Source: Fomitopsis serialis (taxonomy: Eukaryota; Basidiomycota; Agaricomycetes; Polyporales; Fomitopsidaceae). From it: 48,157 nt of DNA. A program made the position numbers and the translations under genes. Position 1 is the first letter of the stretch, and each line of letters starts with the position of its first letter. The notes under the pieces were generated by a model, which saw only the letters and a program-made list of their open reading frames with translations, did not search any database and was not told the DNA's origin. The stretch is from positions 1 to 48,157 of the forward strand of contig NW_025955263.1 in assembly GCF_022376445.1 (NCBI RefSeq), read 5' to 3'. Below, piece by piece: positions 1-11,382 of the stretch.

Positions 1-2578
1 CCAAGGACCTCATTGTCTCAGCAACAATCTCAGAGACATGCTGTTCAAGAAAAGCATCTGTTCCTTCATCTCCCATCTCCATGGCCCATGACAGCGGCTG
101 CCTGTCTTTGCGCTGCAGTATGATGTCCTTTATTGACATGGCACCAAATACTTCTCTGTACTGTGTTCTGAGGCTTTTCGGGCAACCTGGAACAGTCAGG
201 AGCCGTCGCAGTACAGAATACCCAAGACGTAGCCAATTGACTCAAGGTCATGGGCAACTGTATGCTCGAGTACTGTAGTATTCAATACAGTCCGGCGGTC
301 ACGCGTCACAAGGCCCCTCGCCACACCGGTAAAGGACCCTTGTCACGGGTCACTGGGGGTCCCGCCGGTTGTGACAAATGCACAAAAATTTGGCCGCCTC
401 CGGCGGCGGCCTCAGCACTCGTTTTGACGACGTTTATAGCCCATCGACGCTCCGCCGCACCGTCTGCACCGTCTTTGTCACACGTCACCATCGCTCGCGC
501 CGCGCCGCCTGGCGGCGGCGCGGCTGTCACAGTCACAACCTGCGCCGGATTGAATTGAATACTACAGTAGACTCCGGGTTTTCAACAGCTCAAGAGCCAT
601 GAAATGAAGTGTCCCCTAGAATAATTATGGGTTGACGGGTACTGTGAGGAAAGAGAGGACACCCACTGTTATGGCTACACCACGAGGTTTTGTCTCCGTA
701 GGTCTCATGTGCGCGTGGACAGCGGGCAGCGTCGCGATAGCATCGCTCCCTGCCCCGACGGCCTTCTGCCTCAGCTTGGCACTGTTTTCACGGTCTAGAT
801 GACCACGCGCATTATTGTTGACGTAGGCCCTGTCGAAATCGGACAGAAATCCAAAGGCCTTCGCGGAGGGACCTGTCCAGAGCAACAGGTTCCCTGGACT
901 GATGTCACCGTGAAGGATTCCTTTCTCGCATAAGTACTCGTGAACTGGGAAGTCTCCATGAACCGCCGTTAACGATAATGTCCATAGAGTATAAACACTC
1001 ACCCTCGACGATCGCATAGAATGCACGCAGGAGCTGGAGCTCATCAGTGTACGTCCACAGCGGCTCTCCGACGGTGGAGAGGACGATCCGGTGGAGGACC
1101 CTCGGGTCCTCGTCCTCGGGATCCCCGCGTACTTGTGCTGTAGACAGCTTGCGCAACGTCGAGCCATCCTCATACAGAACGTCGCCGCCAGACATTAATC
1201 CCGCCACGCCCGGCGGGCAGTCCTCGAACCCGCCGACCAGCCTATACACATCCGCTTCGGATGGTCGCCGCCGCGGATCACGCCACGACGACTTGAGGAC
1301 GTGCAAATCGCCTGAAAGCGCGCGCCCATTCGCCGACTCTACGACCTCGACCACTCGCCAGACCGTCGTCGCTCGCCCGATCAGCGCCGCGGAGACCCAG
1401 ATCGGGGCTCCCACTGTGCACCACGTCCGTCTCTGGTCCGTGAAGGGGGACGAGATATGAGGGGTAGCAAGTGTCGTCCTGGGCCAATATCTTCCGGCTG
1501 AGCTCGTCGGGGATAGAGGAACCTCGCACGCACTCCGCCAACTCCTGGCGGGAAACCGGCGTGACGGAAGGGCCTCGTCCCAACTCCCTCTCGCCCAACA
1601 GATGAGCCAACGCGCGGACGACCCGTACGAACGTCCTTGCGTCGGGCTGGCCGGCCGTCCCACCTCGGTTATCATCGACGATGCTATGCAGCGGAGAGAG
1701 CAGGACGCCAGCGTGATCAACGATCACCACTCGAAAGTCTGTCCCCGTAATTAAGAGCGCGACACTGAACAACGAGAACGGGTGGCAGGCAAGGTGTACG
1801 TGCGCGTAGTCCGCGCACTGCAGCACGGCCGACTTGACCGTCGCGCTGCCATCCACGGGAGGGGAGCCCTCGTCCGCGTCGCCCCTAATCATGGCGAACC
1901 CTACGCGACTGTCCCATGGATGCGTCTGTCGACCGTCGTTGAGGAGGTAGAAGTCGGGGTGATCGTCCGGGAGGCTAGGGAGATAGGCTTCCGCTGTTGC
2001 ACTCGGAGTAGAGAGCGGGCTTTTCCCTGAGTCGACGAACCGGCGTCGTGGCCCGTCGTGGCCGTCAAGATTTGTGAGGAAAGTGAGCACGCGATGCTGG
2101 AAAGGGCGGTAGGTCAATGAAGAGTGCACGATGTCAGCGGCGGGACATGTACCAAGGGGTCATGCATCCGCTCTTCCACGGATGTCTCTATGCGCCTGCG
2201 TTCCACCTTCTCTGCATCGCTTTCGCCAACGTTTCTGGGAGGAATCTCGCTTTCGCGACCGATTTCGAGGAGTCTGTGGAGGTCCCGAGCCTGCTTAACT
2301 TGGTACCGTTCATGGCAGCGCTCGATGACCGCGTCGTCCTCGTCGTAGATGCGCAGCCGCTCGAACACAGACGCGTCATCGTACTTGACGCGGCCCAGGA
2401 GCTCATCCTCGAGCGCAGCGTGTACGGACGAGTTATGTCCTGGGCGGCGAGGTGAGAAAGATTTACCATCGGATCCGTCAGGGGCGGGAGATGGGTGCTC
2501 ACCAAGTAGCTCATCATCGTCCGACTCGGAGCAGTATTCCGAGTCTGTACTACAGGACCGTCTCCTCTTCTTGACCAT
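1..2578 (-). pseudogene. FunK1-type fungal protein kinase, disrupted; runs off the left edge
   Basis: A member of the fungus-specific FunK1 kinase family, probably dead. Exon 1 is 2578-2153 (start ATG at 2578; Ser/Asp-rich N-terminus, then ELLGRVKYDDA). Intron 2097-2152 is phase 0. Exon 2 (2096-1003) carries the N-lobe: GRATTVWRV, then LKSSWRD with the ATP lysine. Intron 945-1002. Exon 3 (944-667) has the catalytic loop HGDISPGNLLLW followed by SDFDRAY in the DFG position. Intron 616-666. Exon 4 begins GTLHFMALELL, the FunK1 signature, and is interrupted by a TIR element at 273-567. The remainder continues on its far side as HTVAHDLESIGYVL and RTQYREVFGAMS, reaching base 1. Lesions: the MITE; a frame change around 1380-1430, between the PSYLVPL and GRATTVW blocks; and another frame problem near 195-225, which could instead be a 35-nt intron. 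Family assignment is firm. Whether every frame change is a mutation rather than an assembly error is open. Confidence 0.85.
273..567. mobile_element. MITE-like TIR element with TA target duplication
   Basis: A 295-bp element whose ends are inverted repeats. The left end begins CTGTAGTATTCAAT and the right end closes with its exact complement; a looser match extends the repeat to about 25 bp (both arms reach CCGG). It is flanked by TA at 271-272 and 568-569, as expected of Tc1/mariner-type insertion. There is no coding potential. The interior is GC-rich, with repeated GTCAC/GTGAC words. It sits inside an exon of the FunK1 pseudogene. The superfamily is inferred only from the TA duplication. 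Confidence 0.88.
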
Positions 2579-3132
2579 GTTCGAGGCGCGCTATGGCACT
2601 TTGGCCAGTGTAACCAATTAGGCAAACACGTCTGGATAAATATGCGTTCAAGTTCGTACGGCTGTTCCGAAGCAAGGATTGTGCCTCCAGAATAGATGCT
2701 GCACTATAAGCACGACTCACACCTGTCCCGCGTCGCCTGGGAGAACACCGCTCGAACGAGTGTGAGGCGTAGGTCGAAGTTGGAGCAAAGTTCGAATTGC
2801 CCGCGCCGCGTCACGGTGTCAGCATGCAATACCTGTGAATTAGTGTGCTCTCGCTGTAGACCCGCAACGTGGATATTACGAGTGTTACGGTTTGTGAATG
2901 GAGACAAATCGCGAGATGCCCACGTACATAGGCGTGATAAGTAACGCTCAGCGTTGCGTACAAGCCGGTCAGTAGCCACGCGCGACCCCGGCGCCTACGT
3001 ATGCGGAGCAGGAGCAGAAATGAAAAGAGGACGGATTGCCTGCAAAGCGAAGACTGGATAGCATGTCGTGTCTATTAAGGTATACGGGTAGAGTACTATG
3101 TCCCTCGCCGACCCCGCGATACGCATCAGCCT
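2579..3132. other. Intergenic, FunK1 5' side to SEC14 3' side
   Basis: No gene recognised. Short open frames on both strands show no family resemblance. The part next to 2578 would hold the FunK1 promoter: a minus-strand TATTTAT-like stretch lies about 60 bp upstream of its ATG. The part next to 3132 would hold the SEC14 3' UTR. Confidence 0.5.
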
Positions 3133-4199
3133 CTACGCGCCCGCCTTCTCCGGCTGCTCCCAAGACGGGTTCCAGGGGCCGGCGTCGCTCAGCGAACACC
3201 CGCCGGCGCACTGGCACGTCCCGCCAAAGTCCTTGGGGAGGTTCTCCGCGGGGATCTGGTCGAGGAGCTTCGTCTTGTAGTCCCTGCCGAGGATGTCGAT
3301 CTTGGAGACGGTGACCTCGTCGAGCCAGGGCTTGATGATGGACCAGACGGCGGAGAAGGCCCAGGGGGCGTTGATGATGTAGAACTTGCCCATCGACTCG
3401 GGGTAGCGGTCCTGGCCGATGGCGGACGCCTGCATGACGTAGTCCTTGACGCGGTAGAAGTTGGAGATGGACACGCCCTGGAGGTCGAGGATCGTGCAGG
3501 ACGTCTCGACGGGGTGGCCGCTGAGGCGCGAGCACGCGGGCATGCGCTCGCTGTTGTTCTTCTCGTACTCGTACACGAGCCGCTTCAGCTGGCGCTCGGA
3601 CGTCGTGATCGCGTACAGCTTCCCGATGTCGAGCTTGCCCAGCTGCTCGATGTACACCGGCCGCCCGTCCTGTGTGGAGCGCTCAGCACGGTCGCCGCAG
3701 CGAGACACGTAGTAGGCATGCACGGACCTTGTCGATCTTGTGGTAGTATTGCGGGTAGTACTTGTCCACCTCCGCCTTTTCCTGGAAGTCAAAGTTTCTG
3801 TCGCGCGATCGTTAGCGCGGATGCACCGGCGACGCAGCACGACGGCGGGAGACGCACTTCTGCAGCTCGTCTACGCCAAAGTCCTTCCTCCACTGCTCAC
3901 ACGCGAGCAGCATCGCCTTCGCCTTCTCCACATCAAATCTCCTCGCGCGGAGGAACCTGCACGGCCGTCAGCGCTCGGCCAGCCAGTCGCCAGCGAGGCA
4001 CTCACCGCAGGAGAAGCGCATCGTCATGGCGTTCGGGGACAAAGTGGCCCTCCGTCTGGAGCTCCTTCTTGAGCTTGTCGAGGGCGTGCTGCTGGGGGAC
4101 GGTGAGGTTGCCGAGGCGGCCAGGCAGGGGCTTGTAGTTGGGGTCTGTGACGCCGTCGGGCATCTGGCTCGCGCTGGCGGGCTGCTGGGGATCGGCCAT
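3133..4199 (-). CDS. SEC14: Sec14-type phosphatidylinositol/phosphatidylcholine transfer protein
   Basis: Cytosolic lipid-exchange protein that couples phosphatidylinositol and phosphatidylcholine metabolism to Golgi secretion. Exons 4199-4006, 3956-3858, 3797-3728 and 3669-3133 give 299 aa, close to yeast Sec14. Visible blocks in order: the CRAL-TRIO N-terminal [17 protein letters not shown] (spliced across intron 1), [23 protein letters not shown], then [30 protein letters not shown], and [16 protein letters not shown] near the end. Introns are 49, 60 and 58 nt with GT-AG ends. The start is the ATG at 4199, with no in-frame ATG before the conserved region. It lies downstream of EMG1 on the same strand, 626 bp apart, so it is separately transcribed. 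A CCAAT box lies about 195 bp upstream. Nothing looks broken. Confidence 0.96.
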
Positions 4200-4825
4200 C
4201 GAGTCGTTGTAGCTGGGGAGGGTGGGTGGTATCTACGTGCGGGGTGGTCGTGAGTCGTGGTCGTGGCGAGAGTGCGTGGCAGGGGCAGGGCGGCAGGCGA
4301 GGGCGCGGGCAGGCAGAGGCGGGGAGAGTGGCGATCCAAATCGGGAAGGGGGCGAAGATGATCGCTTGCCCCTAGCCGCCATCGCGCGCGCTCATTGGCT
4401 CCTCGCACGCACCTCCGCGGCGACGAACAGCGCCAACTTGAACACAGCTCCAGCACAGGGCATCGCTCGCGCGCGGGGAAACACGCCTCGCGTCTCGTTT
4501 TCGCGTCTCTGTTATAGCTACATACGTGACATACACAACACAGCACACGACACACGAAGCCCGGCTGCAAGTTGAGTCGCAGACATCGGGGGGCTTCGTC
4601 CAAGCAGGGGCGTATACAAGGGGCGTGAGGACAGCCAGCGACATAGCGCCGGCCGTCCCGGTGGCATGAAGGATGGACAGCAGTTGGATGGTGCGGGGGT
4701 GAGGGTTATGGGCGCAGGTTGAAGTGCAATATCGGGGGCGGTGTTGTACAAGTAGCAGAAAAGGCGAGAGAAGACAGTAACCCAAATATCCCAGCATAGA
4801 TGAGCATGCCGATGCCGATGTCGAC
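4200..4825. promoter_or_regulatory. SEC14 upstream region and EMG1 3' flank
   Basis: No gene seen. A minus-strand CCAAT box (plus-strand ATTGG at 4394-4398) sits about 195 bp before the SEC14 ATG in a GC-rich stretch. The part near 4800 would be the EMG1 3' UTR. Confidence 0.5.
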
Positions 4826-6367
4826 TCAAACAATATCCCAGAGCTCCTCCAGCGCACAGCAGAACTAGCCCCGCGTCAGTGCGCCATCCAAGAGCACTAC
4901 CAGACTGACCACCCACCTTGCCACACGCGACCGACGCGCTCAGCGGAAAGTCGCTGATGCTGATCTTTTCATCCACGACCGCGTCCGCAAAGTCGTCCCT
5001 CCCCCTCGCCATCGCCCCCACGAACACCGCAACGTTATGGGTCTCAGGCAGCGTCGGCAGGTACCGCGACAGCCGCACCGTCGGCGCGTCTCCCGACAAA
5101 GCTAACGTCGCACGCCGTCCGTCAGTGCCCAATTCCCCACACGCGCGGAGCCGAAGGGCATATGCACTCACTCAGCTTCATCGTGTTCGCGGGCAGGTGA
5201 TCCGTGACCGGGTTCTGTGCTCGGGATCAGTACGCGGCCTGGGGCCGGCGGGAGCGCGGACGCACCTTGATGACCTTGAGAAGCTTCTCGGGGCCGTTCA
5301 CACCGCGGATCGAGAGCTTGTGCAGCAATTGGACTGGGGCGGACACAACGTCAGCGGCGTGAGATCTGGCGCGGCGAGCGGGGGAAGGACGCACCCATCA
5401 GGCCGCTGAACCGCTTGAACGTCCGTGGGATGCGCACATGGGGGTTCACCTCGATGAGGACGCCCTTGGCGGTGTGGATGTAGACTTGGAGCAGGCCCGC
5501 CTTGTTGAGAGGCGAGTCGAGCAGCGTGAGGAGGCACTGTGGACGGATTGATGAGCTCACCGGCGACAAAACGGGTGGATGGAATGCAGAAGTGCGTCGG
5601 CGTGAGTGTCCCTTACGGCCTCCTATCCAGGTGCGTGGTGCAGTCCACATGAAAAATCGATAGGAGACAAGGAGACATCGCCGCATATCGAGCAGCCCAC
5701 AACACTCAAATTCCACAGCACAACACACCTGATGGGTGATATCCGGCCTCGCATCCGCGATGTCCCTGCCGGTCTTCGCGAGGATGCCCTGGTGGTCGTC
5801 GCAGTTGAGGAGGGCATACTTGACCTCGCCCTCCCGGCCGTTCTTCCCGCGGGCGTTGCTGCTGACCCTGTACGCCTCCAAGCACGCCTGCTCGAGGACC
5901 ACAAAGAGCCGTCGCTGGCCGGCCGCCGCGGTGCCCTTGGGTACGTGCGCCTGGACGGGGAGCATGTGCGGGTTGGCGGTCTGGTACATCGGGTTCTTCG
6001 TCTGCTGCGTCTGGGGTGTGTTCGCCATCTTGCTCCTGTTTTTCTGGGGCAGCGGGCGCGTGGGGCGGTCGGCGGCGTGTGCGGACGAGTTTTGGTGGTC
6101 GTGGTCGTGGGGAGAGTCGGACGCGGACTCGGAGGCGTCGTCCGAGTCCGCGTCGTGGTCGCGGTCAATTTGCATGTCCTCTTTCTCGTCGTCGGGCTCG
6201 GCGTCGGGGACCTGGCGGCGGCGCTGGCGGGGGCGCTCTGTGGGGGGCGTGGACTTTGGGCGGGGCGGGGGCGCAGAGACGGCGGGGGACTTGATGATCT
6301 CGACGGCGTTGGCGCCAGAGTAGCGGCGGCGGCGGGGGGCGAGGGGCTGGGCGGCGGCGATGGACAT
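4826..6367 (-). CDS. EMG1: Ribosomal RNA small-subunit pseudouridine N1-methyltransferase Nep1
   Basis: SPOUT-class methyltransferase that modifies a hypermodified pseudouridine of 18S rRNA and is needed for 40S assembly in the nucleolus. Exons 6367-5729, 5536-5395, 5333-5266, 5214-5172, 5101-4917 and 4864-4826 give 371 aa. Conserved blocks in order: [100 protein letters not shown], and [32 protein letters not shown] at the C-terminus. The last splice returns exactly the family C-terminus. The N-terminus carries about 135 extra residues, Pro/Arg- then Asp/Glu/His-rich, before the fold; yeast Nep1 has only a short leader. Intron 1 is 192 nt; the other four are 51-70 nt. Confidence 0.95.
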
Positions 6368-6685
6368 GGTGGGGAGGGAGTCGCAGTCGTGGCGAAGAGA
6401 GAAAAGAGTGGGATGTTAAGTTAATATGAGGGCACTGATCGGCTGCAGGGCTGCTGGGACGAGGGAAGAGACGGGCGATCGTACGTGCCACCGCAGTCAT
6501 ATGCAGTCGTCCAGCGCTTGAGAACACTCCCGCCCGGTCTCCAGCCTGTCTCACACACGCCCTCGCTTCGTTCTCACATCGCCTTGCATTGCTTCCAGCT
6601 AGCTTGTATTTTACATAACACACCGTGCTCTCTCTCCTCAAACCCTGCCCAGCCATATCGTCTCTGAACCTCTGAGTAGATGCGC
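6368..6685. other. Intergenic, EMG1 promoter and FUR1 3' flank
   Basis: 318 bp between two minus-strand genes. It should contain the EMG1 promoter and the FUR1 3' UTR. No TATA box, repeat or additional coding region was recognised. Confidence 0.4.
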
Positions 6686-7862
<1,177 letters not shown>

Positions 7863-8667
7863 CGTCGGCCGGTGGTGGGGGTATTGGAGGCACGCGAGCA
7901 GGAGGCGGGAGGGAGGATATATGGGGCGCCAAGGGCGGGCAGGGCGAGCGGATCCTCATCGCACCCAGATCATCGGCACATGGATCCCCTCTCCCCTGCC
8001 GCCCCTCCCTCCACCTCCCATCCCACCACGCCCAGCCTCGCATCGCACGTACTTACGCTCGTCAAGCCTCCGCGCATCCATCTGCCGCACGCTTCCAGCA
8101 CGCCCCGAGGGTCGCACGCGCGATCATATGGCGTAAGGAGGCTGCACGCGCCGTACGTGTACGTGCATAATGTGTGCCGCCTTCGTGACAAGGCTGTCGA
8201 CTGCAAAGTCCTGCTGTATCACATCTTGTGAACGCCTTCCTTGACCCCTCTGCTTCGTATCGTCGCTTCCAGTCTCTGGGCGTCACGCGTTGGATGCCGT
8301 CAACGCTGCAAACGTGCGCATGACCGCGTATTCGCGTGCAGGAGGAGATATCTGAGGGGCCACGAGCGCCGGCAGATCGCCTGGGTGCACCTACCTTTAC
8401 ATATGCGGGCGCACGAGCCGTACAACATTGGAGGATCGACGAGACACAATCTGCTTATAGCAACTGGCAGTCGGATAGCCCGCCGACGCTCACCCAATCT
8501 GTGACTGCATACCTGCGTGCGTACGCGGTGGGAGTGCCGAACGTAGTAGGGGTGCTACCGTTTCCTGGTATCGTATGTGAGCAGTATCGCTCGCTCTCAG
8601 ATTGGAACATTCAACACCGGCGCGCCCGCCTCAGTCTGCTGGACACCCAGGCTACGTGCCATGATAG
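7863..8667. other. Intergenic, FUR1 upstream region
   Basis: About 800 bp with no recognised gene. The first 150 bp on the FUR1 side would be its promoter and 5' UTR. Longer plus-strand frames overlapping this area are shadows of FUR1 in Arg/Ala-rich GC-biased frames. Confidence 0.4.
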
Positions 8668-9293
8668 CCGTCGACAAGAAATGGCTCAGCGGTACATGCA
8701 CAAGAGTACGGCACCCCAGACGGAGTCAAATGCCTCGGTGAGTGTCCTCGCCTCCATTCCCACCCACTGATTTAACCTCGCTCTTCTCCATTCGCAGGGC
8801 TCGACTCTTGCGCCGCGCGCGGAGACGAGCTCCTGGGCGATGTCACGTTTGATGACGCTCTGCGAACGGCAGCGCATCTACGCAATCGACACAGCCACCG
8901 GGCGCCCCAATCCGAGCAGGCAGAGAATCGCCAGAAGCTGCTCGAGGTCGTACACGAACGCGGGATCCTTCAGCGCGAGAGCGGCTCGAGCGACAAGGAG
9001 AGTACGGGGCGCGGGCGCAGGGAGGTGTCCCGTGGGCAGGCCAGATAGCACGACCCCGTCGCACCAGCCACCGTGCGCGCCCCTCACTGACCTGTCTCTG
9101 TTTACAGGAAGACACCGACATCTTGACGGATTCCGATGGACACAGAGACGTACGACGCCGCTTCGTAGCCTCCGCGGACAGTCCTGTCACCTGGGCGGCG
9201 GCTCCAGCAGCCGCAGGCCCACAGCGGAAGCATATACTCCTTTCTCTACTGCGAGGCACATGCGGTATCGATCAGAGACTTGTGTGTGCGTGA
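8668..9293 (+). pseudogene. N-terminal relic of a second FunK1-type kinase
   Basis: A truncated paralogue of the FunK1 gene at the left end, in the opposite orientation. Three exon-like blocks join through normal introns: up to 8737, 8798-9024 and 9108-9293 (introns 8738-8797 and 9025-9107). Block 2 reads GDELLGDVTFDDALRTAAHL, matching ELLGRVKYDDA of the first gene. Block 3 reads DILTDSDGHRDVRRRFVAS, matching TFLTNLDGHDGPRRRFVDS. The intron between blocks 2 and 3 is phase 0, at the position equivalent to intron 1 of the first copy, which supports homology. No start codon is available in frame: an in-frame TAG lies at 8665. The frame ends at TGA 9291, and no kinase domain follows. So this is a decayed N-terminal fragment, recognised only by comparison within the window. 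Confidence 0.68.
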
Positions 9294-9362
9294 CAACGCC
9301 GGGGACCATTCTTGAGCTTGAGGAAGATTACAGATTCTTCAGGATGCATTGCCAGGGTCACG

Positions 9363-11042
9363 TCACGTCCGGACCATTGTGGATTGTGGACGGAGCAAGC
9401 TGACGGTGTCACTCACGCGAGAGTCATCCGCCAACGATGAGATCATGCAAGGCATACACTCCGGCTGTTGCAATGACACGATCGTAAACAAGCTCCATTC
9501 GGATACCCAGTGTGCACTCGCCTCGGAACGTGAACCACGGATGTCGTATACCTCTCGCATCGGCAGTCTCTCCTCGGGCTGATACCTCAACATCTTCACG
9601 AGCAGATCGCCCAACAGACCGATCTCTTCCTCTTCCAGCGGCAGCCCATGCCTCTCAGTCATAGGGCCCTCATCGACGGAGGGCGGCTCGTCCAACCTGC
9701 CGATCGAGCGCAGCTTCGCCTGGATAGAGCTCTCGGAAGACGCGACGCAACCACCAGGGAGCTGCTGCGCCTGGGTGCTCCTCAGTTCTCCATCTTCCTC
9801 AAACCACAGAGCACGCTCGCGAAAGGCCCCCCACCGCGGATCGGGCAACTTTCCGAGCACCTCAACAGTCTGTCTGAGGATACCCGCGTCGCTCCCGAAG
9901 AACGACTCGAAGAGCGGGAACCCCGCGCGGGTCTCGAAGATCGCGCATCCCAAGTTCCACATGCCCGCCTCGGGGCCTACACGTCCTTCAAAGCGCATCT
10001 CCGGTGGTAGGTAGTGTATTGCTGTGCCAGGTTGGTGATTTGTTGGTGGAGAGGCAATGGCGTAGGACTGGCCGAAGTCAATGAGGACAACGTTTTCCTG
10101 AAGAAAGGACGCGTCGGTGATGGCGGAGTTCTGGATGGGTGCGACGAGCTCTGGAGGTGTATGAGGGCCGCGCGGCTCGCCGCCCCGCGTTCTGACCTCC
10201 TCCGTCTCGGGCACCCCGAGGTGTGCGTAGACTTGTGAGTCCGACCAGCGAAGGACGTGTTCCTTCACACGAAAGAGGATGTTCAACGTCGTGAGATCTG
10301 AGTGGAATATAGGTTATTGACCGCGAATAATGTAACGAAGGAAAGCTCACCACCGTGGACGAATCCTGCGTCATGCATGCGATGGACAGTCGCCGCCGTC
10401 TGCCTAGCCACACTTCTGGCCAAATCTCCACGGAGTCGACGACTCCCGACAACCCGCCCCGGAGAATCTGACATGGCGAGGACGCTCGGGCGAGCAAACG
10501 GAGAGACGAGGAACCGATGAGTGCCGTTCGGGCCGTGCACCACGAAATCGTCGATCACAGCCTGGATACCGTCAGAGAGGGATGGCGTGGCCCGCAGAGT
10601 TGTGGGGACGACGATCTCTGGAATCTCGCGCGGGTCTCTGGACGAGATGGCGGCGCGCATGGCTTTGAGCGTGACGAGCACGCCTGGGCTGTCTCGCTGG
10701 TCGCGAGCCAGACGGTGGACGAACCGCCGGAGCCGAGTTTGTGGACGACTTTGTAACGTCCTTGGGAGAATGTATCGCCAATGAGTATTGGATGGAAGCC
10801 GCCGGGGCGATAATGTTCGACGTCTTCGATATCGTCCCGTCGAGAAGGGACATATCGCAGGTCGCTCGTCGTGGATGCGCAATGACGCGCCGCTGTGTCA
10901 ACGGAGAGGCCGCGACAGCATCCAGCCTTTTGAGCGACTCTGGAAGCAGCACTAGTATTCATAGCACTAGTACTGAGTAAGTGTGTGCAGAACAGACGGG
11001 TTGACGGAGCCCAGCTCACTGGAAAGCCTTTCTTTGGTACAT
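9363..11042 (-). pseudogene. SRPK-like serine/threonine kinase with a frameshift in the N-lobe
   Basis: Resembles the large fungal family of SR-protein-kinase-like enzymes. Probable exons 11042-11020, 10972-10351 and 10297-9363; an internal ATG at 10962 could also start it. Blocks: DDIEDVEHYRPGGFHPI, GRYKVVHKLGSGGSSTVWLA (glycine loop), then ARDQRDSPGVLVTLKAM with the ATP lysine but in another frame. Later: FLVSPFARPSVLAMSDS, FVHG|DLTTLNILF (HGD in place of HRD, split by intron 10298-10350), LIDFGQSY, and HYLPPEMRFEG. The C-lobe helix LLVKMLRYQPEERL is followed by a divergent tail. The join between VWLA and ARDQ cannot be an intron. Losing one CTCG copy of a tandem CTCGCTCG near 10698-10712 would explain it exactly. 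The leader looks mitochondrial-like, as in other members. Either a young pseudogene or an assembly error. Confidence 0.75.
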
Positions 11043-11382
11043 TCAACTGCTAGATTATCATTTGAGTCGATGTTGCCGGCCTGCCGTGCACAAGAACGGC
11101 GTAGGAAGCTCTGGCGAGCTCTATCAGGGCACCGATTGAACCTGTGGAGCTGATGAGGATAGGGCGGGGGTTCTCAGCATCGTGTGGCGTACATCGCACC
11201 GATCGCCTTGAAGCTCTACTTACCGTAAGTGATGCTGCCGTCCAGACATCTGTACAGGATCAATACGAGCACTCTGAGATCCAAATCAGAGTCGTACTAT
11301 TCGCAAATCTGTAATTAGAGTACTTAGAGTACATACACATAATTAAGCCGCGCATAGTAGGAGAGAGACCTGCCGACACCGC
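11043..11382. other. Intergenic, AT-richer
   Basis: 340 bp between two minus-strand genes; the SRPK-like promoter side and the peroxidase 3' flank. It contains a short direct repeat, AGAGTACTTAGAGTAC, near 11317-11332. No gene recognised. Confidence 0.4.

Noticed and set aside
2704..2979. 91-codon minus-strand frame upstream of the FunK1 gene
   Set aside because: No recognisable domain or signal and ordinary length for a chance frame in this composition.
5606..6424. A 272-codon plus-strand frame over EMG1
   Set aside because: Gly/Val-repeat composition typical of an antisense shadow; EMG1 on the other strand explains the region.
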